16,475 nt of DNA from a bacterium (GTDB lineage: Bacteria > Electryoneota > Electryoneia > Electryoneales > Electryoneaceae): the NCBI GenBank assembly GCA_014729955.1, contig WJJA01000292.1, positions 1-16,475 on the forward strand, given 5' to 3'. The notes beneath the pieces are model-generated. The model was not told the DNA's origin, searched no databases, and saw nothing but the letters and a program-made list of their open reading frames with translations. The translations under genes were made by a program, and so were the position numbers. Shown in pieces: positions 9,301-13,908 of this stretch (position 1 is the stretch's first letter; each line of letters opens with the position of its first letter).

Positions 9301-10767
9301 CATGTCCATGTGCAACGGATGGTTGGTCGGCTCATCCCACATCAGCTGCACACGCTCATGGAAGCTGCTGCCGTTCAGGTTGATAGGCGCCATGATTTCC
9401 GGCAGCACAAACTCGAGCGGCAGCTCGTCTGCATTGATGTATACCGCGTTAAACTCTTCGGAGTGATACCCCCCGGATCCATCCGGGATATAGCCGATTT
9501 CGAAATTGTACAACCCTTCCAGTACCCCGCCGAGATTGAAGTAGCCGGTTTCGTCGGTCAGGGTGCTGCGGCCGTCATGAGGCATCATGACGCTCACCCC
9601 TTCAACCGGCGTGCCGGGGCTGTCCGCGGAATAGACATGGCCTTCCACAGAGTAATAAGTCTCCGAAGGCTGCAGGGCGATATCCTGGCTCAGATTGTGC
9701 CCGTAGGTCACCACCAAACCGGTCACTTCTCCGAACTGGTAGCCCGGGGCACCGGATTTCAGGTCATAGGTGCCGGAGGCATGAACCGTGATTTCGTAAT
9801 ACCCGTTCGGGTCTGTTTCATCCCCGACAAACGGATCCTCCGCCCCCTGCTCAAACAATCCGACCTGGGCATTCTCAATCGGCTGACCCGTGGCAGCGTC
9901 CGTGACGTAACCGGATAACGTCGTCTCTTCCTGGAACATCAACGCGAGTCCGTTATACGGTACCCCGAAGCTTTCATCGTTGTACACATATGCGAGGCCG
10001 TCGCTGCCGTCCTCATTCTCAATGCCGATGGTGCAGGAATTGATCGGCATCGTGGAGAGATCCTGGTACTGGATCAGCACACGACCCCGCTCGTCGATGA
10101 TCACTTCCGCATTGATGTTGGCCTGGTCCGGACCGCCGTTGAACTTGTCCCAATCGACAAACTGGATCACAAGCGCGTTGATATCGCCGATCATCATGTT
10201 CTGGTAGTAGCAGGTGCCTTCCGCACCGTTGTCCGGATCGAGGTCATCCCAAAACCATGCGATGAGGTTATTCGGCGTGTCGGTGGAAGGGATCGAACCG
10301 TTGGTATACGTAGTGATACCGGTCGTCGGACCAAATCCGATCATACCGTTGGACCCCAGGTACCACTCGGTGTAGGTATTGCCGTAAAAGGGGAAATCGA
10401 ACCCGATCGGCAGGGGACCGGTGTAGTCGTCATCACCAGGGATCGTCGGAACCGTACCCGTTCCGGTAATGTCAACGTAATCGAAATCCGGCCCGTCCGG
10501 TTCGTCGCTGTCAAGGACGACATAGCCGTAGTTGTCGGGACCGACAAAACGATCCAGCCCGTTGGAGGGAGGCTCGATATCGCGAAACGCTCCCAGGTCT
10601 TTCAATACGGCGCGCTGTTCCGGGGTCAATGTCTCCCCGGCATACCACGCCTCCTTCGCCTCGTCAAGGAACTGCTGATCCGGTTGCGCGGCTGTCACCG
10701 GTACGGCAAACGCCGTAAGCAGCAAGCCGAGCGCAAGCACGGTCCACATCTTTCTCCACACACTCAT
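313..10767 (-). CDS. Giant secreted modular surface protein with type IX sorting tail (3484 aa)
   Basis: Probable cell-surface adhesin or matrix protein; no catalytic domain is recognised and no ligand can be named. Order: signal peptide at 1-27 (basic start, hydrophobic core, cleavage near VTAA/QP); nidogen-like beta modules at about 70-280, 613-800 and 1220-1408, two with YVCSNGF and all ending with a GIEN or GIES motif; carboxypeptidase-regulatory-like domains at about 281-455 (two), 801-1061 (three) and 1408-1496 (one), with motifs such as SGYVTDAATGQPIENA; fibronectin-like domains with coiled-coil inserts at about 460-608 and 1063-1213; 17 fibronectin III-like repeats at about 1497-3385; and a Por-secretion tail from about 3398 with YPNPFNPTV, VLGREV, SGMYFVR and final LMFVK. 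The array is strongly acidic and has no visible cysteine, suggesting metal-stabilised linkers. The start is supported by the signal peptide and by GAGAGGA five bases upstream of ATG. The stop is TAG. It is transcribed away from the permease gene. Reading-frame confidence is very high; the adhesive role is inferred from architecture. Confidence 0.95.
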   Translation of the reverse strand: MSVWRKMWTVLALGLLLTAFAVPVTAAQPDQQFLDEAKEAWYAGETLTPEQRAVLKDLGAFRDIEPPSNGLDRFVGPDNYGYVVLDSDEPDGPDFDYVDITGTGTVPTIPGDDDYTGPLPIGFDFPFYGNTYTEWYLGSNGMIGFGPTTGITTYTNGSIPSTDTPNNLIAWFWDDLDPDNGAEGTCYYQNMMIGDINALVIQFVDWDKFNGGPDQANINAEVIIDERGRVLIQYQDLSTMPINSCTIGIENEDGSDGLAYVYNDESFGVPYNGLALMFQEETTLSGYVTDAATGQPIENAQVGLFEQGAEDPFVGDETDPNGYYEITVHASGTYDLKSGAPGYQFGEVTGLVVTYGHNLSQDIALQPSETYYSVEGHVYSADSPGTPVEGVSVMMPHDGRSTLTDETGYFNLGGVLEGLYNFEIGYIPDGSGGYHSEEFNAVYINADELPLEFVLPEIMAPINLNGSSFHERVQLMWDEPTNHPLHMDMNEIGERIGVLEEIIQSAEREGTPREQERLAPYKQELVSLRAYRTRLENQGELDNINDFQQYAVEVTPFGGTPWIEYTNSTDTQYDVLNLTDGTLYTMRVAADYGYGEDYLVWSDPIEIRPLPTDIYNYTTVPYEWVEIRPSEGGNGIPLGFGLDSVHPIDFGNLSFSYFGIEYSEFYVCSNGFLDANGNSVAYIPNMPSTYAPNGTMGVYWTDLHASARADYDGWYFVDETNNRVIVEWYAPHYYNYNVALFQVIIDCETNAIQFNYNTTEYGWNNNGIVGIENPEGTAASIYDGEITDQMSLQFFLPNDYAVFNGTVTDQVSGDPIEGVTVQAEDTDGTLYDAQTTEEGLYDLLVSTDAEPFDFTVTHPNYVTHTLTGESTGPDFETTLDFTLEPLGTITGTVTNSLSGSPMEGVEVTVDNGLGDVYTANTDENGVYLFDRMLNRSHFWIISTQPSGFLEHSEQISFGQDEYTITHDIAVTPDQPFDVEGGLFMGSEQGPGVSGVTVAVPALGISTTTGTQGEVLLQNVVAGQYDLTINYADAGTNGYHSAVYPDFEFYNGMPFIDLVVQEVQAPTNLNGTSRDEAVDLSWSEPPNHQSPQPQVLRERIERLEENLARINSQSARKDERVRAMEDELAMLRELQAAQKRGTGDELDDISDFQGYRIRVTDFGGNSEILPDLTYTEQYKVDGLTNGELYTFEVAADYGYGEETLVWSDPVEVRPLNTFYTAGPTDFEWIEIRPEYNGSGQLLGLGDDAVSNFIDFGGPAFTYDGQQYTGFYVCSNGFISFTDAVSMPRAGTMPSTGSPNATIAPFWADLDPGNDQSEDVWYWFDTANNLAVVQYYSGFYPGPLNNPMSFEAVFYFDSGEIQFNFDTAEAGWSGYTVGIESVDGTGASVVDNDDITDQSSFRFQSAPSDWAGITGTVYDNDTSNPIAGAEITIADSNTDDVWTGESDQNGRYMVTVPRSGAPFTIDYIAPGYQQGETVELTTLEQTFETTQDLYLTLYHAPSAFSLTSPVDGSLVYVGGDTTLTWEESTDPDINDPVSYVVYWAGDANFLTNLDSATTTETSFDMTDMADFTTRYWKVRAQDRYTTGTWSNETWMFEVFTVEPPNAFSLIGPEDGTVTHDPFIEVSWEETTDPDPNDGITYRVEWSTSSDFAQLNSATTTETSYTIDDFTSPQLGRGNGEGRHSVGPTPAPMELDDLPDDNTYYWRVYAVDEYSRETLADGGPLSFSVDVYDSPAPFDLFNPADQSTVWDPDTTLEWQETWDPDPYDDVLYQVYWSTYSDFQYEVQLGTDLTVTEIDFTNLMDDTTYYWKVHATDQNTEGTWSNSVFQFSTYFLENPNAFSLTGPSDGTLFDVNQVELTWDMTGDPDPDDVVSYDVYVWEAGAGMPGEPVATVSDGSYTFNASDDTDYAWTVMAVDDHGLETTADNGPLGFSTYIPEAPTAFNLTSPTDGTTVPTLNPTLDWEASTDPDPDNTVTYMLEYAFNEQFTDATTHEGLTTNSYLFEEGQLERELQDWLRAQGLDETLPDDVTVYWRVLAEDVNTTGTWSNGGADQYWSFDVYFEEPPHTFTLETPADDAVLTSTAVSLTWTNVGDPDPLDNVVFDLYIWEAGESMPATPTVEGYTSNTYDWSGALDDTSYEWQVVSRDPQGNTTEATNGPRGFSIYIPEAPTAFTLDSPADGSTVPTLQPTGTWNPSTDPDPDNTVTYMVEWALNSDFTDATTVSGLTETFYAFDSQALNNAIREWLRQFEGIDEVPDDVTVYWRVLAEDVNTAGTWSNGGADQYWSFDVYFEQPPGAFDLTSPSDMAVLDATTAELTWTESEDPDPNDQDLLEYDLYVWSDGDPMPDTPTVTGLTTTNYTWTNGSDDGTYHWQVIAIDPQGNETTSTSGPWSFSIYIPDAPNAFNLISPTDGNTLEDRSPILTWEESYDPDPDNTVTYMLEWDLNSDFSTSNTENGLTGTSYELDPILLSNAMQEWLRQFEGMDELPDDVTVYWRVLAEDVNTAGTWSNGGADQFWSFNVYVEEAPGDFTLTGPENFGTFASNTVELTWTESIDPDPNDTDLVEYDLYIWLNGEAMPEVPTVGGLTTESYTWTDAADETDYQWQVVAYDPQGSETSASNGPWDFSIYIPEPPAPFSLLTPADGDEVPTLGPTLTWETTTDPDQGDEVDYTLVWSVNDETFSSADSVTGLITGSYTFEEEVLLGSIRNGNRAGRGGRAPVSLGGSASPSKLNLNLNNELDDLLPDDITLYWYVRAADTNTNGTLSDQNPNDGTTWTFDVANPEAPSAPALTGPTDAEEIDALPVAFSWTAATDPDPDASTTYELEIADNSSFSDATVYDAGTALTYDVSALEDDTDYWWRVLATDNNTDGTYSEVWTFSTYLPDAPSAPTLTAPADGSIIDGMPLTFSWDEATDPDPGQTPTYEFHIADNPDFTDETVLDAELDLSVELTDLADDTDYYWYVLAVDSNTDGTASETWSFSTYYPENPDAPGLVSPDDAAVLTEQPVTFEWTASTDPDPADVVNYTLEIADNENFTDPAVYNADTQLSRDVDDLEDNTDYWWRVLAEDDVLDGTYSVTRTFSTAFPNAPTAPELVLPDDGAVIEALPVTFEWEASTDPDGTTPGYQLEVADNPDFTDADEYDAGTGTTWTVEGLLDDTDYWWRVKATDDNTDGTYSETRTFATAVPEAPGTPDLVAPEDEAVIDELPMTFEWTEVTDPDPDQEPTYMLEIADNQSFTDPMTFDAGMELSFEVEDLEDDTQYWWHVLATDTNTEGSWSGIRTFTTSIPDAPGDFSLLEPADGTMFATDEFPISFSWEESVDPDGDEVSYTLQIALSEDFSDAEDFDAGTETSYEIVEDDLSELATYYWRVIATDDSEQALETYSAEEWTFTLVDALLSRESGIPTEWALQKVYPNPFNPTVNVVVAVPEPGEVRVAIYNVLGREVAVLTDRLQQPGYHYLSWHANGPSGMYFVRMTTKKGFVATQKLMFVK
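613..6278 (-). repeat. Array of 17 fibronectin III-like repeats inside the giant gene
   Basis: Each repeat opens with a P-x-A/P/D-F/P-x-L-x-x-P-x-D motif, then a strand ending in W, then a TDPDP-D/N-type acidic turn and Y, and closes with a YYW-R/K-V or YxWQV strand followed by W-x-F. Repeat starts lie near 6276, 5965, 5575, 5265, 4965, 4590, 4280, 3900, 3575, 3205, 2890, 2435, 2130, 1825, 1525, 1225 and 925, descending. Copies 4-11 alternate two types with a period near 690 bases. Copies 12-17 follow a regular 300-base period; 12-16 are a sub-family with LEIADN and WWRVLATD-type motifs. The DPDPD turn could bind calcium, which is inference. The fibronectin-like fold assignment rests on length and on W/Y placement. 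Confidence 0.9.
3211..4701 (-). repeat. Three near-identical 111-base coding segments
   Basis: Segments 3211-3321, 3904-4014 and 4591-4701 align without gaps, at spacings of 693 and 687 bases. They encode nearly the same peptide (DDVTVYWRVLAEDVNT, then TWSNGGADQ, then Y/FWSF). Most differences are at third codon positions. They mark the conserved end of the type-B fibronectin-like domain in the two-domain unit. They are long enough to allow unequal recombination or assembly collapse, so copy number could vary between strains. Confidence 0.85.
6280..10560 (-). repeat. Super-repeat in the N-terminal half of the giant gene
   Basis: The order nidogen-like module, carboxypeptidase-regulatory-like domains, fibronectin-like domain with coiled coil occurs twice (about 8945-10560 and 7130-8931). 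A third, shorter copy lacking the coiled-coil domain follows (about 6280-7110) and leads into the fibronectin-like array. Shared marks include WVEIRP or WIEIRP just after the fibronectin-like domains, YVCSNGF in copies two and three, TDQMS or TDQSS at module ends, and DYGYGE within both coil-bearing domains. The numbers of regulatory-like domains are two, three and one. Copies are clearly related but diverged, so the duplication is old. Confidence 0.8.
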
Positions 10768-10772
10768 GATGG

Positions 10773-10780
10773 TCCTCTCC
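10773..10780 (-). promoter_or_regulatory. Ribosome binding site of the giant gene
   Basis: On the minus strand GGAGAGGA ends five bases before the ATG at 10767-10765. It is a good Shine-Dalgarno match at normal spacing and agrees with the signal peptide in fixing this start. Confidence 0.75.
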
Positions 10781-10895
10781 CGCTGACGGTTTCATGTTTG
10801 TATAACCGATGTTTTCGTCTTTTTCGCGTTTGAGGCCGGAATTGTCGTGAACCGTGTAAGTATCTTTCGTCTTTTTTGTGTTCCGGTCTATCGCT

Positions 10896-10934
10896 ATTAT
10901 AAGTATTATAAAATTATCTGCGTCGGAGTGTGAT
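10896..10934 (-). promoter_or_regulatory. Candidate promoter of the giant gene
   Basis: On the minus strand TATAAT occurs twice, at 10905-10910 and 10896-10901. The first has ATCACA (10929-10934) 18 bases upstream, a four-of-six match to the sigma-70 -35 box. Transcription would give a leader of roughly 120 bases. If the organism uses Bacteroidota-type promoters this could instead be only AT-rich promoter DNA. Confidence 0.35.
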
Positions 10935-11093
10935 TCGGATCATCTTTATAAATGATTTGCGCCTTTTCTCACATGCCGGCTCCGGAGCCCGGGAGTTGCG
11001 TTCGCGTTTCAATGTGTTTTTTCGTCGGCAAGGAGCATCATCATGACCCGGCGGTATGTTGCCGCAATCCTTTCAGCCGAAAACGTGTAGTAT

Positions 11094-11109
11094 TGTGAAT
11101 CACATCACG
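11094..11109. promoter_or_regulatory. CRP/FNR-family-like operator candidate
   Basis: TGTGAATCACATCACG matches the TGTGA-N6-TCACA CRP consensus at nine of ten specified positions. A weaker relative, TGTGATTCGGATCATC, lies at 10929-10944 over the candidate -35 region of the giant gene. Whether this organism has a CRP-like regulator with this specificity is unknown, so the call rests on motif similarity alone. Confidence 0.3.
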
Positions 11110-11113
11110 TCCC

Positions 11114-11133
11114 ATTCCGGTACGTTCCGGAAC
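11114..11133. promoter_or_regulatory. Tandem decamer and palindrome, possible operator
   Basis: ATTCCGGTAC is followed directly by GTTCCGGAAC, giving TTCCGG twice with a ten-base spacing, on the same face of the helix. The second decamer is a perfect palindrome. It lies five bases beyond the CRP-like motif and about 230 bases before the permease start, where a regulator site is reasonable. No regulator can be named. Confidence 0.3.
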
Positions 11134-11350
11134 AGCAGCATCGATACCAATTATTTGTTTCAACTTAACTTGAAAACCGGCATGAGGTTTGTTTTGCTGG
11201 TACTGAAGTAGATCAGGCAGGCTCCTTCAACCATCAGGTTACACGCACGACAGAGCTGTGCGCAGGACCTGACAGAACATCGAACACCGCACCGGAAGAA
11301 AGCTGTTCGTGTTATGTGCCCATACGAGGATCAACACAAAACTAACATGT

Positions 11351-11357
11351 GAGGCGG
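11351..11357 (+). promoter_or_regulatory. Ribosome binding site deciding the permease start
   Basis: GAGGCGG ends five bases before the ATG at 11363. The in-frame ATG at 11309 would add 18 residues unlike the family and lacks a comparable site, whereas the 11363 start gives MLRHSIKLYLRSF, a typical beginning for FtsX-type permeases of this class. Confidence 0.65.
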
Positions 11358-11362
11358 CTTCC

Positions 11363-13777
11363 ATGCTCCGGCACTCGATCAAGCTCTACCTTCGCAGCTT
11401 CTTCACGCACGGTTGGATCAACGGCATGAACCTGTTCGGGTTAAGCATCGGGCTGGCGGCCTGCATGCTGATCGCGCTGTTCTTGTTCCACGAGCATCGG
11501 TATGACGCCGATCTGACCGAAAGCGACCGCATCTATCGTGTCAACATGGAGTTTTCGGTGGGTGGCGGCCAGGCGTTGCGTCTGCCGACACTTTCCTTTC
11601 CCGTCGTACCTGGGCTGGCCGAAGAGATCGGTGCGATCGAAAGCTGGACTCGTATGCATGCGCGCCGCACCGAACGCCCGGTCAAAGTGGAAGGGAAGAC
11701 CTACCAGGAGTCCTATGTCACCTGGGTCGATTCCGCGTTTTTCGAAGTATTCGGTTTGCGTATGCTCGAAGGCGACCGTTCGACCGCCCTTCGCGGGGAT
11801 GAATCGGTCGTGTTGACCGCTTCCACGGCATACAAGTATTTCGGCGACCGCAACGCGGTGGGTCGGTCCCTCGAAATGGCCGACGGCAAGTCCTACCAGA
11901 TCACCGGCGTAGTGGAAGATCTTCCGCAACCCACTCACCTGCCGATCGCGCCGATGTATTTCTCCACCGCTTCGATGGCGCGTCAGCCGGTGCACTGGAT
12001 CGGCGAACCGAATTACGCCGGCTACATCAAGGTCAAACCGGGTCATACGCTCGCATCGGTCGGTCCGGTGGTCGAGGAGGTGTACGAGAAGAACGCCCGC
12101 GAAGTGATGGACCTGGTGGGCGCGGAGTTTCGCATCTGGCTGGAGCCGTTGCGTGATATTCACTTCAGCACCGATTTCGATTTCGGCATGGGCTTCGCCC
12201 CGACAGTGTCACGGCGCACGGTGCTGATGTTCGTGGTGATCGGTCTGTTCATCCTCGTGATGGCGTGCCTGAGCTACGTGAATCTCTTCACCGCACGCAG
12301 CCATGACCGTATGAAGCAGGTCGGACTGTTCAAGGCGATCGGCGCGACACGTGCCCGGCTGTTCCGCCACTTTGTCGGTGAATCGGTGCTGACCATGTTC
12401 ATCGCCGCGCTGGCCGGCTTCGGGTTGGCGTGGTTGCTCTTGCCGGTGTTCGAGGAGCTTGTGGGACGTACCACCCTGGAGACGGTGAGTCTGCTCGATC
12501 CGATCCTGCTCGGCAGTCTTGTGGTCTTTGTGCTGGGTGTCGGCACGCTTGCCGGATTGTACCCCGCGATGTTTCTTTCGAGTTTCACCCCGGTGCAGGC
12601 GATTCGCAACGAGTTTTTTCCCGGCGCCAAACGCAGCCGTTTCCGCAGTTTCCTGATCGTGTTCCAGTTCACCGTAACCGTAGTGCTGGCGCTGTCGGCG
12701 CTGACCGTGATGCGTCAACTCCACTACATGCAAAGCCTTGATTTGGGATATCAACCGGACCAGATCCTCACGGTCCGAACCGGGCCGGGGATGACACGAG
12801 ACGACTGCCGGGCGATCTGGGAGACGATCAAGAGCGAACCCGGCGTGCTCGGACGAACGTTCTCCAGCCACCTTCCGACCGCCGGCTACATGGAATACAC
12901 CTACGATGTGCCGAACCATCCGGACCTGGAAAACCTGATGACCCGGCAGTTAACCGTCGATCCCTATTTTATCGAGACCCTCGGGCTGGACCTGGTCGCA
13001 GGCCGGAACTTCCACGAGGAGATCGAGCGGGACGCCGGGCGTTCGGTGATCCTGAACGAGACCGCGGTGCGACGCCTGGGCTGGGAGGACGATGCGGTCG
13101 GACGCTTGCTCGACGCCAACCCGGCCTCCGGCGAAGACAATTACATGCCGTTGGAAATCGTCGGTGTGGTCAGAGATTTTCGCTACGAGTCCCTGCGCAG
13201 CGAACTGCACCCGATGCTGCTGACCCTTGGGCAGGGCGATCCGCACCGCTTCACCCTGAAGGTAGATCCCGTTCATGCGGAAGCGATTGTGAACCGTCTG
13301 GAAACGGTCTGGAAAAAGGTCGTGCCGGAGGTGCCCTACCGCTACAGCTTCCTCGACGAGACCTTTGACCGCATGTACCATACCGACATCCGTCTCGGCA
13401 AACTGTTCAGCTTCTTTACCGCTCTCGCCCTGGTGATCGCCCTGATGGGGCTGCTGGCGCTGATCGCCTTCGCCACGGAAAAGCGAATTCGCGAGATCGG
13501 CATCCGTAAGGTTTTGGGCGCGACCACCGGCGAGCTGGTGCGCATGTTCACCGCTCGGTTTGTGCTTCTGGTGGTGGTCGCGAATGTGCTCGCCTGGCCG
13601 ATCGCTGTCTACGCCATGAGGCGCTGGCTGGAAGGCTTTACCGAACGCGCGGGGCTGGAATGGTGGATCTACCCTTCAATGATGCTGGTGACCCTGCTGC
13701 TCGCCTTCGGTGTGACCGGACGACAGATCCTGATTACCTGTAGGCGTAACCCGGTGCATGCGTTAAGGGTGGAATAG
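11363..13777 (+). CDS. FtsX/MacB-type ABC transporter permease (804 aa)
   Basis: Inner-membrane permease of the MacB/FtsX type (type VII ABC family), which with a separate ATPase uses ATP to drive export or extraction of peptides, lipids or lipoproteins rather than forming a simple channel. Eight membrane segments are seen, at about 22-43, 288-310, 340-363, 380-405, 430-450, 681-704, 733-752 and 766-790. This is the duplicated four-plus-four layout common in Bacteroidota-like genomes. Large periplasmic domains follow segments 1 (about 45-285) and 5 (about 451-680). The coupling motif EIGIRKVLGATTGELV sits after segment 6, with the paralogous VGLFKAIGATRARLF after segment 2. The end, RRNPVHALRVE, is typical. 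No ATPase, membrane fusion protein or sensor gene lies in the window, so the partner is encoded elsewhere or beyond the edges. It is convergent with the downstream gene and divergent from the giant gene. The substrate is unknown. Confidence 0.93.
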   Translation: MLRHSIKLYLRSFFTHGWINGMNLFGLSIGLAACMLIALFLFHEHRYDADLTESDRIYRVNMEFSVGGGQALRLPTLSFPVVPGLAEEIGAIESWTRMHARRTERPVKVEGKTYQESYVTWVDSAFFEVFGLRMLEGDRSTALRGDESVVLTASTAYKYFGDRNAVGRSLEMADGKSYQITGVVEDLPQPTHLPIAPMYFSTASMARQPVHWIGEPNYAGYIKVKPGHTLASVGPVVEEVYEKNAREVMDLVGAEFRIWLEPLRDIHFSTDFDFGMGFAPTVSRRTVLMFVVIGLFILVMACLSYVNLFTARSHDRMKQVGLFKAIGATRARLFRHFVGESVLTMFIAALAGFGLAWLLLPVFEELVGRTTLETVSLLDPILLGSLVVFVLGVGTLAGLYPAMFLSSFTPVQAIRNEFFPGAKRSRFRSFLIVFQFTVTVVLALSALTVMRQLHYMQSLDLGYQPDQILTVRTGPGMTRDDCRAIWETIKSEPGVLGRTFSSHLPTAGYMEYTYDVPNHPDLENLMTRQLTVDPYFIETLGLDLVAGRNFHEEIERDAGRSVILNETAVRRLGWEDDAVGRLLDANPASGEDNYMPLEIVGVVRDFRYESLRSELHPMLLTLGQGDPHRFTLKVDPVHAEAIVNRLETVWKKVVPEVPYRYSFLDETFDRMYHTDIRLGKLFSFFTALALVIALMGLLALIAFATEKRIREIGIRKVLGATTGELVRMFTARFVLLVVVANVLAWPIAVYAMRRWLEGFTERAGLEWWIYPSMMLVTLLLAFGVTGRQILITCRRNPVHALRVE

Positions 13778-13826
13778 AAAACAGTACCTGTTACGTGCAC
13801 TTTTACCTGGTTTGGATACCATCGAG

Positions 13827-13855
13827 CCATGCCCGTGACATTGTCACGGGCATGG
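13827..13855. terminator. Symmetric hairpin between convergent genes, probable bidirectional terminator
   Basis: CCATGCCCGTGACA (13827-13840) and TGTCACGGGCATGG (13842-13855) are exact reverse complements around a single central T, a 14-base arm on each side. The hairpin lies 50 bases past the permease stop and 54 bases past the stop of the minus-strand gene at 13909. No U-rich tract follows on either strand, so it may act by blocking readthrough or stabilising 3' ends instead of as a classical intrinsic terminator. Confidence 0.7.
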
Positions 13856-13908
13856 TGTCTCCTGTACTTCCTCGTTCGGATCAGGTCCTGTCTTCCCTAT
13901 CGCAACGG

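Larger units (their letters stand above)
10768..11362. other. Divergent intergenic region between giant gene and permease gene
   Basis: About 595 bases with no convincing gene on either strand. It is more AT-rich than its surroundings near 10880-10960. It contains two TATAAT copies on the minus strand, two TGTGA-N6-TCA motifs, a repeated TTTCGTCTTTTT (10813-10824 and 10865-10876, 52 bases apart), the 12-base palindrome GGCTCCGGAGCC at 10978-10989, the decamer pair at 11114-11133, and TTTCAA-N6-TTGAAA at 11158-11175. It presumably holds promoters and operators for both divergent genes. The long minus-strand leader of about 120 bases or more could carry post-transcriptional control. Confidence 0.6.

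Noticed and set aside
11309..11362. Upstream ATG giving an 18-residue extension of the permease
   Set aside because: The extension is not like the family, and a good ribosome site lies just before the ATG at 11363.
11441..12919. Minus-strand open frames of 240 and 236 codons opposite the permease
   Set aside because: They are antisense to clear FtsX-type sequence, His/Arg/Gln-rich, and without family resemblance.
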